From contig NZ_CANNGQ010000004.1 in the NCBI RefSeq assembly GCF_947504145.1, positions 527,954 to 591,953 of the forward strand: 64,000 bases of DNA. Direction: 5' to 3'. This document shows, in pieces, positions 35,674-48,585 of the stretch (the stretch's first letter is position 1; each line of letters opens with the position of its first letter). A program made the position numbers and the translations under genes. The DNA is from an uncultured Microbulbifer sp. (GTDB lineage Bacteria; Pseudomonadota; Gammaproteobacteria; Pseudomonadales; Cellvibrionaceae). The notes beneath the pieces were generated by a model. That model did no database searches. It was not told the DNA's origin and saw only the letters and a program-made list of their open reading frames with translations.

Positions 35674-36210
35674 GTGGAAACCACCGCCGAACTAGCTGTG
35701 ATTCGTGAAGTGGAGCGCATCCTGCGTGTGGATCACGCCGGAGAATACGGCGCAATCCATATTTATAAAGCCCAGCGCTTTATTGCTCGGCGCCTGTATC
35801 CGGATATCGTCTCGGAGTTTGATGAGATGCTCGCCCATGAGCGTGAGCACTTCCGCAGGTTTGATGAAATTCTCCAGCGAAGATCCATCCGCCATTGCTA
35901 TGCGTTCAGGTTGTGGGCGCTTGGTGGCCTGTTGCTCGGCGGTTTCACCGCACTGTTAGGACGCAATGCGATCTGGGTCTGTACCTACTCCATCGAATCT
36001 ACCGTGCTGCACCATCTGGAGTGGCAGCTGGCGTATCTCGACCGGCACGACCGGGAAGTATTTGACGCGGTTCAGAGTATTCAGGCTGACGAAGAGGAAC
36101 ACCGGGACAAAGGTTTAAAATATGGAACCAGCCCGAATGCCCATCGATGCATATTCTGGGTAGTGCGCAGGGCCACGGAGGTGGCTATCTGGCTGTCTAC
36201 CAAACTGTGA
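35674..36210 (+). CDS. COQ7-like diiron hydroxylase (demethoxyubiquinone hydroxylase family)
   Basis: 178 residues from a GTG start. The COQ7 four-helix diiron ligand set is visible: RVDHAGEYGAIHIYKAQ (Glu), EMLAHEREHFRRFDE (Glu and His), STVLHHLEWQLAYLD (Glu/His helix) and IQADEEEHRDKG (Glu, His). A central hydrophobic pair (WALGGLLLGGFTALLGRNAI) attaches it to the membrane. COQ7/Coq7 hydroxylates demethoxyubiquinone in ubiquinone synthesis. At 178 residues it is shorter than many bacterial Coq7 proteins and no ubi genes are adjacent, so a related oxygenase role is possible. Confidence 0.82.
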   Translation: METTAELAVIREVERILRVDHAGEYGAIHIYKAQRFIARRLYPDIVSEFDEMLAHEREHFRRFDEILQRRSIRHCYAFRLWALGGLLLGGFTALLGRNAIWVCTYSIESTVLHHLEWQLAYLDRHDREVFDAVQSIQADEEEHRDKGLKYGTSPNAHRCIFWVVRRATEVAIWLSTKL

Positions 36211-36269
36211 CAGCCGATAATTGTGCCTGTTAGACGTTTCTCTGTCAGAAGGGAAAACGGAGCGCGTTT

Positions 36270-36560
36270 TCAGGTTTCCGTATCTTTTTCCGGAAGTGGA
36301 ATAAACCGCACCAGAAAAAATTTATACAGCAACGCAGCACCAATCATCAAATAGAATAAGTAACGTCCAGCCAGTTCAATTGTCATCAAGTCTGCTTCAA
36401 AAAGCCCCGGTATAATCCCAAACAGTAAAATAGTAAAAATCACCGCTCCTACACGGATAGTGACTCTCGCCCACCGTTTTTTCGCTCTGCGAGCAATCGC
36501 GAGACCGATAAAAAACGCAAGGGTTAAGATAGAGGCAATAGCGAGTGCAGTTATCATCAC
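36270..36560 (-). CDS. Small membrane protein of unknown function
   Basis: 96 residues with about three membrane helices (ITALAIASILTLAFFIGLAI, VTIRVGAVIFTILLFGIIPG, LFYLMIGAALLYKFFLV) and a basic loop RRAKKRWAR after the first. It converges on the COQ7-like gene. No family was recognised. A second in-frame ATG one codon downstream is equally plausible. Confidence 0.6.
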   Translation of the reverse strand: MMITALAIASILTLAFFIGLAIARRAKKRWARVTIRVGAVIFTILLFGIIPGLFEADLMTIELAGRYLFYLMIGAALLYKFFLVRFIPLPEKDTET

Positions 36561-36910
36561 GTTCGAAATCCTTATCCGGTTCTGTATCCAACATGCATAC
36601 TATTCGGATATTCGGTTAAACAAAACTAATAGAGGGTAGATTTTAAAAACTTTTCTGAGTGAGTACGCTTGTTCCACAAATTACCCTTTCCGTTTAATAT
36701 TTGTTGATCTGAATTCAACGAATAAGTGCAATGGAGCGAAGTGTATTGCCAGGTTCGTGAAGTCACCGAAGACTGGGCGGCTAAACACCAAATGAAAACC
36801 GGATATCCCCCACCTAACTTGTACACCAGTATCTAATAGATTAAAAAAGAGTTACACCATCGTATCAACTAGAAACTTTTCGTTGATATTGTTCAATCAG
36901 AATAAAAAAA
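36561..36910. other. Non-coding region upstream of the Flp-RHS gene
   Basis: AT-rich stretch without a convincing gene. A 66-codon minus-strand frame at 36626-36826 has no ribosome site or recognisable domain and was not accepted. With the next 100 bases it forms a 459-base gap that should hold the promoter of the RHS gene. Confidence 0.5.
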
Positions 36911-36926
36911 TGTGACATCGCGCACA
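36911..36926. promoter_or_regulatory. CRP-like site upstream of the Flp-RHS gene
   Basis: TGTGACATCGCGCACA fits the TGTGA-N6-TCACA consensus with one mismatch in the second half (GCACA). It is about 95-110 bases upstream of the RHS start. A better CRP-like match lies upstream of flp, so both could be under cAMP-CRP control. Confidence 0.4.
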
Positions 36927-36954
36927 CCTGAACAGCATCCAGTTCTCTAAGTTC

Positions 36955-36990
36955 GCTGGCTCTTTATCACAGGCTTTGGTCTGAGCCAGC
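36955..36990 (+). promoter_or_regulatory. Leader stem-loop before the Flp-RHS gene
   Basis: GCTGGCTC (36955-36962) and GAGCCAGC (36983-36990) can pair around a 20-base loop. The stem ends about 18 bases before the AAGGA ribosome site. It may control translation or mRNA stability of the toxin gene. Confidence 0.35.
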
Positions 36991-37019
36991 CTTCCAGTTA
37001 GAAACACAAGGATGTGTTT

Positions 37020-40000
37020 GTGCGTAATCGCTCTTCGTCGTCAAAAGGGTTCCGTTTCTCTTTTCGTAAAATTCGCGGTGCCGCCCTCGCGGAATACCTG
37101 CCCATAATATCCATCGGTCTTCTTGTGGGGACGGTCGGGGTACAGGAGTATGGCGGGGTTGTCCGGGAGCATATTGCCGAGTTCTCGGAGCAGATCGCAT
37201 CCAATTATTACAAGGGCTGGTTTTATCCGGACGAAGACGAGTACATATCTTCGCACGGCGGTGGTACGGGCAATCCCAGTACCGGGGGGCCAACCGATCC
37301 CGGTGATCCGTCCGATCCGCAACCGGGTGACCCCACCGATCCCGGCAATTCACCGAATCCAGGGGAAGACCCGCCCCCGGTATTTAACCCTCTGCCCTCG
37401 GACCCAGTTGGCGGTGGCCCCATGTGTCCCGATGGTGGGGCGAGTGGAGGAGCAGCCCCCAGCGCCGCCCCCATCAATACTTTTGCCGGTAACCCGATCA
37501 ACTTCGGCAATGGCAACAAGCACCAGGCCGAACACGATTACCGTCACTACCTGGATAACCCGCTGGTATTTACCCGCTATTACAACAGCCTCCAGCAGGA
37601 TCAGTCCCGCACACTGGGCTACGGCTGGCAACACAGCTACCAGCGGCACCTGCGTATCGAGCAACAGGAGTCGGATGCGCAACGGATACATGTCTTTCGG
37701 GATGACGGCGCCTATTACCGCTTCAACCATGAGGACGAGCGCTGGTTCGCGGACGGCGTGGTCGATCGGCTGACCCAAACCGACAACGGCTGGCGCTACA
37801 CCACCGTGCAGGGTGCGATTGAAACCTACGATGCAGACGGTCGCCTCCAGTCCATTCAATACACAGGCGGTACAACACACACGCTTACCTACCGGGATAC
37901 ACGGCTACAACGTGTCGAAGACAGCCGCGGCCCCGCCCTGAAATTCGAGTACAACGCTTCCGGCACTCTCGAGCAGGTCACCCTACCCGGCAATCTGGCC
38001 CTGCACTTTGACTATGACACCCACGGTAACCTGAGCGGCTACCAGAAAACCGACCGCAGCGCCTGGCAATCCGTCTCCCGAATCCTGAGTGCCAGTGATG
38101 CGACGTATCACTACGAACACACAAAGTTCCCCCACGCCCTCACCGGTATCACCGATGCCGATGACAAACGCTTCGCCACCTGGGATTACGACGCGCTCGG
38201 CCGCGCAATTCTCAGTCGCCACGGTGGCAAAACCGACCAGATTAAAATTGCCTACAACAAAGACGGCACCGTCACCACCACCAACGCCATGGGCCTGCAC
38301 ACTACCTACCACCTGGAGCAGGCCCGCCCCGGCTACCGACGCTTGGTGCGTGTCGAAGGCCAGGCAACCCCCACCTGTCCCAACGTGCGGGAACAGCACG
38401 AGTACGATGACAACGGCTTCCTCGCCCTCGCCGTGGATGGAGAAAACAACGCCCTGCGCATGCAGCGCAACGCCCGCGGCCTGATCGAGCGGGAAGAAGA
38501 CGGTCTCACCCACCAACAGGGGCAGTGGCTACCAGTGGAAGGTAGCAGCCTCATCGAGCGCCAGTGGCATACCGACCTGCCATTGATCACCGAAGAAACC
38601 CACAGCCGTTACCACCAGGGACAATGGCAGAGCTACCGTAAAATTGACCATCGCTACGACCCGGCGGGTCGGCGCACCAGCACCATCCACACCGATCTCA
38701 GCCAGCAGAGCTTCCCCTACAGCAGCTACGGCGACACCCGCACCTGGACCTATAGCTACACCGAAAACCCGAGCCTGCCCGGCGTGCTCGAGAGCCTGTC
38801 CATCAACGGCCCCAGAGCCGCGGCTGAAGACGGCAGTGATGATACCTACCACTACACCTTCAACGATCAGGGCCAGATCGCCCGCATCACCAATCCCCTT
38901 GGTCACACCACAGAGATCGATAGCTACGATACCCAGGGCAACCCCACCGCCGCCCGGCTCGCCAATAGCCTGAGCATCAAGCTCCGCTACGACGTGCATG
39001 GCCGGATGCAAAGCCTTACCCGGCAGAGCGCAGAAAAAGAAATCCGCACCCAGTTCGAACACAACCCCAACGGCACGCTCAAGCAGATCTCCTTCGCCGA
39101 CGACAGCTGGCAGCGCTACACCTACAACGACGCCCGCCAGCTTATTGCGGTACACAACAACTGGGGAGAAATCCTCTACATCACCCCCGGTGACATCAGC
39201 GGCAACTGGGCCACCCAGGAGGTCTACAACGCACAGGGTCAACTGGTCCGCAAATCCCACCGCATCCTCGACAGCCTCGGCCGCATCCATCAGCTGATCG
39301 GCAACCACGGCCAACAAACAAAAATCGACTACACCCGTACCGGCCAGCTCAAGACCATCACCCAGCAAGGCATCGACAACCCCAGCCAGCGCCACTACGA
39401 CAGCCTCGATCGCCTTGTCACCAGCATTGACGCACTGCAGGGCAAAACCCAGATCGACTACAGCCTGCAGGGCCCCGTCGCCCAGGTCACCGACGCCGAA
39501 GGCAGTAAAACCCGCTACATCCACAACGGCTTCGGGGAAATCATCTGGCGCGGCAGCGACGCCAACGGCGAAAGCACCTACTGGCGCGACCCCGCCGGCA
39601 ACATTGTGCGCCAACAAAGCGGCGAAAACCCGAATCAAACCCAGTGGCACTACGACCACCTCAACCGACTCGCCAAAGCCGACTACCCCGGTGAAACCGA
39701 AGACAGCCTCTACCAGTACGACCAGACCGATGACATCCACGGGAATGGCATTGGCAAACTCACCGCGCTGATCGACCACCACAGCCGCACCGACTACCAG
39801 TACAGCGACCTTGGGCAGGTCACCGCAGAAATCCGCAGCTTTAACAGCGCAAGCAAAAAAAACAGTAAAAAACAAAACGCCACCGCCAGCGACACCCAGA
39901 TACTCCGCTACGGCTACAACGACCATGGTGCTCTGGCTTACATCCAATACAACAACGGCGCCCAGGCCCGCTACCACTACAACAAAGACCGAATCGAAAG

Positions 40001-41654
40001 TGTCAACTACATCGACAATACAGGCATCAAACACCCCATCCTCGACGACATCGAATACCAGGCCTTCGCCGGCCCCAGCGCCTGGCAGACCGGCAATGGC
40101 CTCGACTATCGCAGAGAAAGCGACCTTGACGGACGTATCACCAATATCCAGCTAACCAACAACGGCGAAACCGTCTGGCAGCAGCAGTACGAACACGACG
40201 CCACCAATAACATCACTGGTATCGAAAAGATCGAGCAGGGTCAAAGCCAGCAAACCAGCTACAGCTACAGCTACGATGACCTGCACCGCCTCACAGGCGA
40301 GCAACGCAGCGCAACAGAAAGCATCGATAGCTACACCACCAGTTACACCTACGACGGCGTGGGCAATCGCCTGTCCAAAGTCCACAACAGCCAGAAAACT
40401 ACCTACGAATATGCCAAAGGCAACCGGCTAATCAGCTGGGAAATCCCGCAGTCAGAAAAGCCAAATAATCCAATAAATCAAGGATTGAATCAGACTAAAG
40501 AAAGCCGGGGGCTGCCAATTCAGACAGCCCAGCAACCCCAAAGAAGCCTGCAAATCACGGGAGATGGTGACCTGGAAGGGCGCATCCACAACCAGAAAAA
40601 TCGTCTGGTAGCCTACTTCAAGAACGGCAAACGGCTAGCTGAATACCGCTACACCGGTAATGGCCAGCGTATAGAAAAGCAGCTGCAAGCAAAGCGCACC
40701 CGCTATCAATATCTACTCACCACCCAGTTGGCGCAGGAAACAGAAAAAGACAAAGCTCAGCCGCAGAAAACAATAGAAACCCACTACCTGTGGCTGGGCT
40801 CAACGCCGATAGCCCTTATCAAAAGTAATACCGGAAAGCAGGTGATTGTCTACCTCCACGCCGACCACCTAAATACGCCAAAAGCGGGCACAGGCAAGGC
40901 AGGAGAAATTAATTGGCGCTGGGAAAGTAATGCATTCGGTATGTCGCTGGAAAATCCAACTGTCAGCTTAAAAGACCAAGTCACAATTAACTTGAGATTT
41001 CCGGGTCAATATTATGACCAGGAATCCGGCCTACATTACAACTACTTTAGGGATTACGACCCGGTATTAGGGCGTTATATACAGAGCGATCCGATAGGGC
41101 TGAGAGGGGGGATAAATTTACATAATTACGTAAAAGGAAATCCCGTAAGGCTGGTAGATAAATTGGGTTTAATGGTAACTGCAGTGCTAGATACTTCCTT
41201 GAACCAATTATCAGTATACGACAATGATACCGGGGATAAATATATAGTGGCTGCGTTTACTGGGGGGCATATCGATCCTGAAACTGGCGCGATTATTTCA
41301 CCTGGGACAGGGAAGGAACAGCCGGCACCGAAAGGCAACTACTATATTGTGGATAATCCAAATCCGATTGCGGGCAGAGAAGATTGGTTTGGGTTGTTCT
41401 ATATTGACGAAAGAGTTGATGACTATTTAATAGATGGTGGAGAGGATCGAAGCGGAATTCGATTGCATGGTGGTGGTATTAGCCACGGCTGTGTGACAGT
41501 AAATAATTATACTGCGAATAAAGCTGAACATTGGAATAATGTTCATTCATTGATACACAGTACGAAGACTGAAACCCTAGAGTTCATTCAGGGGCCGCAC
41601 TTTTGGAATCCCAAGGGTGAGACGAATTTTTATGGTGTCTTAACGATTAAATAA
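37020..41654 (+). CDS. Flp-pilin-headed RHS toxin with L,D-transpeptidase-like tip
   Basis: 1544 residues from GTG 37020; AAGGA at 37008-37012 gives good spacing, while GTG 37014 would be too close. Residues 1-55 are an Flp-type prepilin: basic leader, Gly20, then AALAEY with Glu at +5 and Tyr at +6, a hydrophobic helix and an amphipathic tail. Next come a Pro/Gly/Asp linker (about 78-130), a Cys/Gly/Ala segment, the RHS start (NTFAGNPINFGNG, about 155), many YD/RHS repeats, and the core end DPIGLRGG before about 1383. The last 160 residues hold HGGGISHGCV (His about 1483, Cys about 1491), the His/Cys motif of L,D-transpeptidase-like (YkuD/DUF2778) folds, so peptidoglycan is the likely target. 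The tip is AT-richer than the core. An anchored candidate immunity gene follows 1 base later. Confidence 0.9.
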   Translation: MRNRSSSSKGFRFSFRKIRGAALAEYLPIISIGLLVGTVGVQEYGGVVREHIAEFSEQIASNYYKGWFYPDEDEYISSHGGGTGNPSTGGPTDPGDPSDPQPGDPTDPGNSPNPGEDPPPVFNPLPSDPVGGGPMCPDGGASGGAAPSAAPINTFAGNPINFGNGNKHQAEHDYRHYLDNPLVFTRYYNSLQQDQSRTLGYGWQHSYQRHLRIEQQESDAQRIHVFRDDGAYYRFNHEDERWFADGVVDRLTQTDNGWRYTTVQGAIETYDADGRLQSIQYTGGTTHTLTYRDTRLQRVEDSRGPALKFEYNASGTLEQVTLPGNLALHFDYDTHGNLSGYQKTDRSAWQSVSRILSASDATYHYEHTKFPHALTGITDADDKRFATWDYDALGRAILSRHGGKTDQIKIAYNKDGTVTTTNAMGLHTTYHLEQARPGYRRLVRVEGQATPTCPNVREQHEYDDNGFLALAVDGENNALRMQRNARGLIEREEDGLTHQQGQWLPVEGSSLIERQWHTDLPLITEETHSRYHQGQWQSYRKIDHRYDPAGRRTSTIHTDLSQQSFPYSSYGDTRTWTYSYTENPSLPGVLESLSINGPRAAAEDGSDDTYHYTFNDQGQIARITNPLGHTTEIDSYDTQGNPTAARLANSLSIKLRYDVHGRMQSLTRQSAEKEIRTQFEHNPNGTLKQISFADDSWQRYTYNDARQLIAVHNNWGEILYITPGDISGNWATQEVYNAQGQLVRKSHRILDSLGRIHQLIGNHGQQTKIDYTRTGQLKTITQQGIDNPSQRHYDSLDRLVTSIDALQGKTQIDYSLQGPVAQVTDAEGSKTRYIHNGFGEIIWRGSDANGESTYWRDPAGNIVRQQSGENPNQTQWHYDHLNRLAKADYPGETEDSLYQYDQTDDIHGNGIGKLTALIDHHSRTDYQYSDLGQVTAEIRSFNSASKKNSKKQNATASDTQILRYGYNDHGALAYIQYNNGAQARYHYNKDRIESVNYIDNTGIKHPILDDIEYQAFAGPSAWQTGNGLDYRRESDLDGRITNIQLTNNGETVWQQQYEHDATNNITGIEKIEQGQSQQTSYSYSYDDLHRLTGEQRSATESIDSYTTSYTYDGVGNRLSKVHNSQKTTYEYAKGNRLISWEIPQSEKPNNPINQGLNQTKESRGLPIQTAQQPQRSLQITGDGDLEGRIHNQKNRLVAYFKNGKRLAEYRYTGNGQRIEKQLQAKRTRYQYLLTTQLAQETEKDKAQPQKTIETHYLWLGSTPIALIKSNTGKQVIVYLHADHLNTPKAGTGKAGEINWRWESNAFGMSLENPTVSLKDQVTINLRFPGQYYDQESGLHYNYFRDYDPVLGRYIQSDPIGLRGGINLHNYVKGNPVRLVDKLGLMVTAVLDTSLNQLSVYDNDTGDKYIVAAFTGGHIDPETGAIISPGTGKEQPAPKGNYYIVDNPNPIAGREDWFGLFYIDERVDDYLIDGGEDRSGIRLHGGGISHGCVTVNNYTANKAEHWNNVHSLIHSTKTETLEFIQGPHFWNPKGETNFYGVLTIK

Positions 41655-41655
41655 T

Positions 41656-42126
41656 ATGATGAAAAAATTGTTCTGGATTCTATTGCTTTCTTTCGCTGTT
41701 GGTATGGCGCTATTTTATTTTTTAATAGAGAGTAAAGTTCAGAGGTTTTCAGAAAGTGTAAGGCCTGGCTTGCGATCTGTGCTTGTTGAAATATATAAGT
41801 CGAAATTGTTTGGCGGATACTGGGAAAACCAGCTTATATTACAAATTGAAAGGGCTAAATCGCTTGCTCCATGGAATAGGGCTGAATTTTATGGTGCGAT
41901 AATTATTTATTCTGATTTGGATACATCAAGGGCGTACTTGTTTGTCACTACAGTTGGGAGAGATAGTGCTGCGATTGAGATAATGTCGAGCGATAAATAT
42001 ATCAGTTCGATAGAAATGGAAGATTATGAAAGGCATGAGTTTAATGAATGGTTTCAAGAGATAAATAGGGTGCGTTCGCTTTTTGAGCTTGACAAGCTGA
42101 ATGGTAGTGATTCATCCCTGCCGTAA
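41656..42126 (+). CDS. Candidate immunity protein for the RHS1 tip, membrane-anchored
   Basis: 156 residues, starting 1 base after the RHS1 stop. An N-terminal membrane anchor (LFWILLLSFAVGMALFYFLI) is followed by an acidic soluble domain of about 125 residues facing the periplasm. No family was recognised. Immediate position behind a toxin tip, AT-rich composition like the tip, and a periplasmic location matching a peptidoglycan-directed toxin all point to immunity. Evidence is contextual only. Confidence 0.65.
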   Translation: MMKKLFWILLLSFAVGMALFYFLIESKVQRFSESVRPGLRSVLVEIYKSKLFGGYWENQLILQIERAKSLAPWNRAEFYGAIIIYSDLDTSRAYLFVTTVGRDSAAIEIMSSDKYISSIEMEDYERHEFNEWFQEINRVRSLFELDKLNGSDSSLP

Positions 42127-42327
42127 ATTTCTGAGCGTGATTTAGTTTACTTCGAACGTGACAAATTACTCAAAATATGCGTCTTCCTTATAGCCCCATA
42201 GATTGATTTTTTCTGCGCGCCCCGGGAAGTGAGTAGTTAGATATGGCGTCGTGAGATTTGATTCAAAATAATCCAGTTAAGTCATTTGGGAAAATGGACA
42301 GTCTCGCTTTATGAGTATGAAACATAA

Positions 42328-42549
42328 GGCTATAAAAGTGGAAATGAGATGTTTCATCTATATGCCTCGATGGAAATTAAACTTAGTGAAGAAAATTTCT
42401 ATGACCCTCGGGAAGATGCAATTTTGAATAAATTTCTTCGTGAGCAGGGACTCCCATAAATACCGGTTTATTTAAAAGAGCGGGGAGCGGGAAATCGTGA
42501 GAGAATTCTCGACAATGTATCAGAAAAACCGGAAGTTATACTGCCCTGA
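42328..42549 (+). pseudogene. Decayed RHS toxin-tip remnant, same family as RHS2 tip
   Basis: In one frame the stretch encodes about 73 residues interrupted by a TAA at 42457. The last 44 positions align without gaps to the C-terminal end of RHS2: NRERILDNVSEKPEVILP here against NRGQILSNVTEKPGLILP there, plus the shared AIL and IP..Y positions further up. The in-frame stop falls at an otherwise aligned position. Upstream (42127-42327) is probably more degraded sequence of the same origin. It represents a former orphan toxin tip that has lost its start and core. Confidence 0.7.
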
Positions 42550-42733
42550 GAGTATTTCAAAAGACCTTGCTTAGGAAGCGATGGCTAAAAATCAGTGTTG
42601 TTGTGGCCTGACGTTGTTCAGGATTCTGTGTCAGCGATACGCGGCATCATCAATTAATGCCTGGTAGCTCAAACTGATTGCGTGTGGTTTTTCTGGGTGT
42701 AAGTAAATATATAGCAACGGCAGAGAGTGTGGG

Positions 42734-43018
42734 ATGGGTGAAGAGGAAATTTCCACGTTGCTACATTGTTTGGCAATCTGGCTTAGAGCTATATTGATTA
42801 TAGGTTCTGGCATACTTGCAAAACGAAAAAATAGATCCATAGTTCTATGGGTTTTTCTTTCATCAATCAGCGGATTTCCTGCGTTTGTGGTAATCGCATT
42901 ACTACCTGCACGCTGCTTCAACTGTAAGAATAGTTTGGGAAGACTTGAAGGGTATACCTGTGGGAAATGTGGGGCGGTGGTCGTGCTAAATACACAGCAG
43001 AGTAAAGGGCTACTATAA
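42734..43018 (+). CDS. Membrane/zinc-ribbon protein, copy 1
   Basis: 94 residues. Two hydrophobic segments flank the motif GILAKRKNRSIVLW, then a CxxC...CxxC zinc ribbon (CFNCKNSL and CGKCGAVVVLN). It is clearly paralogous to the gene at 49635-49916, which has the same GILAKRKNRS turn and ribbon. The two copies bracket the orphan RHS2 region, and this one follows the decayed tip remnant. Function is unknown; the hydrophobic-helix pattern recalls small superinfection-immunity-like membrane proteins. Confidence 0.65.
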   Translation: MGEEEISTLLHCLAIWLRAILIIGSGILAKRKNRSIVLWVFLSSISGFPAFVVIALLPARCFNCKNSLGRLEGYTCGKCGAVVVLNTQQSKGLL

Positions 43019-43131
43019 AAATACCGCTTGATACCAGCGTTGCGGCCGTCTGGGCCGCGCCACTCTCAGCCGCCACGGGCAAAAAACCGATTGCCTATAA
43101 CCAAGACGGCACCGTCACCACCACCAACGCC

Positions 43132-47072
<3,941 letters not shown>

Positions 47073-47076
<4 letters not shown>

Positions 47077-47906
47077 AGACTTTATTTGATAGCTTAAGTC
47101 ACAAGCTATGGGTAAAGTTCATTATTATTGCGATTATCTTCCTTCCGTGGATCCTGTCTCTTAACTTAGTACCAAAATACGGATATATACTCTACTCAAA
47201 AACTGACAGCCCTGTAAAAGGCGCTCATATACTTGTAAGGCATTCAAGAGACTACCGCTGGACTTTAGGAATGGAAAAGCTAAGTGGCCAATGCACTTTA
47301 TTGAACTATACGGTTAGCAGCAGTGATGGAAGATACGGGATCGGTAGAGTGCCCATTTCACGGCAGGATATTATCAGTTTAAGAAAGGTCTTAAGCTACA
47401 AGGGCGCAGTATATATTCCACTTGAATATAATCCTGAAAACGGCATAATCGAAAAAATATATGAGGCCCACTGGCCACCAAAGGTGGTAACAGGTAGGCC
47501 TCCAACACTAAAAGTTTATGAAAAGAATTTCAATATTGTTTCCCGTATACAACGTATAAGTGATTTCCTTTTTCTTTTAACTGATACATGTCAGTTGAGT
47601 GAAGCTCAACTGACAGAGCTGAAAAACGAAATATATAAACTCGTTGCTCCAGAAGTTAGATTGTTGTTTCCCCTTTGGCTCGCATACCTCTCAAATAACC
47701 CCTACCCAGAATCCACATCTGGCATGCCCTACGATCCATTAAAAATTAAAGTGGATGTGCTATTTATTCGTGTAATGGGAGACTCTGTGAGATCGAAGTT
47801 AAACGCTGCCTCCTATCCGAACGCGACCGAAAAATGCCCGTATCTCTATAGAGGCATAGAAAAACCCCAAAATATTACTTTGGACAAAGATGCATGTTTT
47901 CGTTGA
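47073..47906 (+). CDS. Candidate immunity protein for the RHS2 tip
   Basis: 277 residues from GTG 47073, overlapping the RHS2 stop by 4 bases, the usual toxin-immunity arrangement. One N-terminal membrane helix (FIIIAIIFLPWILSLNLV), then a domain of about 240 residues with several Cys. No family recognised. Overlap and anchored topology suggest protection in the periplasm or at the membrane. It is AT-rich like the RHS2 tip. Confidence 0.6.
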
Positions 47907-47959
47907 TCTTGAATAAATTCCCTACAGAATATTTCCATATTTAAGCAGTGGACCCAAAG

Positions 47960-48470
47960 ATGTCATTTCGTTGGACTTTACTGATATTTTTGCTGATAAG
48001 CCCCTTTACAAAAGCTGTTGATCTGCACATACAGTGGCCTGATGGTTGGCAGTATAAAGTGGTTGACCGCAGCGATATCTACTTGCAGTTAGTCGCGATA
48101 AACAAGGGTGATTCCGGCCGAATAAACCAGTCTCTCGACATCCAAGCGATACAGCTTCGCCCTTTCGATAGAAAACCTGTGCAGCGTCCTAATGCCATGG
48201 ACATCAAGAATTTAACAGAGTCTTTACGCGAACAAAGCATGTCCTTAACGGAAGAGAAAACGCTTAGAATAAAGACGCTACAAAAAAACTGGGTTACTAT
48301 TTTATATTCACTCACAGAAAGTCATCAGCATCGACAAATAAGCGTCAACAGATGGAGGTGGTTTTTTCCAGAAAAGATCAATGGTAACAATAACAGCAAC
48401 TATTGAAGCCGAGGGTGAAAGCTCCTTCCTGCCGATACTTGCGCTAGTGGACGGAATGCAAGTTGATTAA
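47960..48470 (+). pseudogene. Secreted accessory protein, frameshifted near the 3' end
   Basis: ATG 47960 starts a signal peptide (FRWTLLIFLLISPFTKA) and a soluble domain to a stop at 48406; an upstream GTG at 47948 is possible. The second frame from about 48378 reads SMVTITATIEAEG and LALVDGMQVD to a stop at 48470, which looks like the true C terminus. The frames join at a run of six T (48362-48367), a typical slippage point. The joined product would be about 170 residues. Its helix-strand-strand pattern (DIKNLTESLREQ, then VTITATIEAEG and LVDGMQVD) recalls the secreted protein at 63047-63664. Function unknown. Confidence 0.6.
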
Positions 48471-48585
48471 GTAGTTACGCTTAATTGGATAAGGTGATGA
48501 AAATTGGGGTCAGAGTAACATTAAGAAGTGAAATGCTGCTCCCTAATCCCGACCTGTATCAGGATAAGGCGGCCCGGCTATAAGG

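Noticed and set aside
36626-36826. Minus-strand frame of 66 codons upstream of the Flp-RHS gene
   Set aside because: No ribosome site, no domain, and it overlaps the probable promoter region of the RHS gene.
38529-40034. Long antisense open frame within the RHS1 core
   Set aside because: Composition-driven shadow of the RHS repeats; Val/Ala-rich with no domain.
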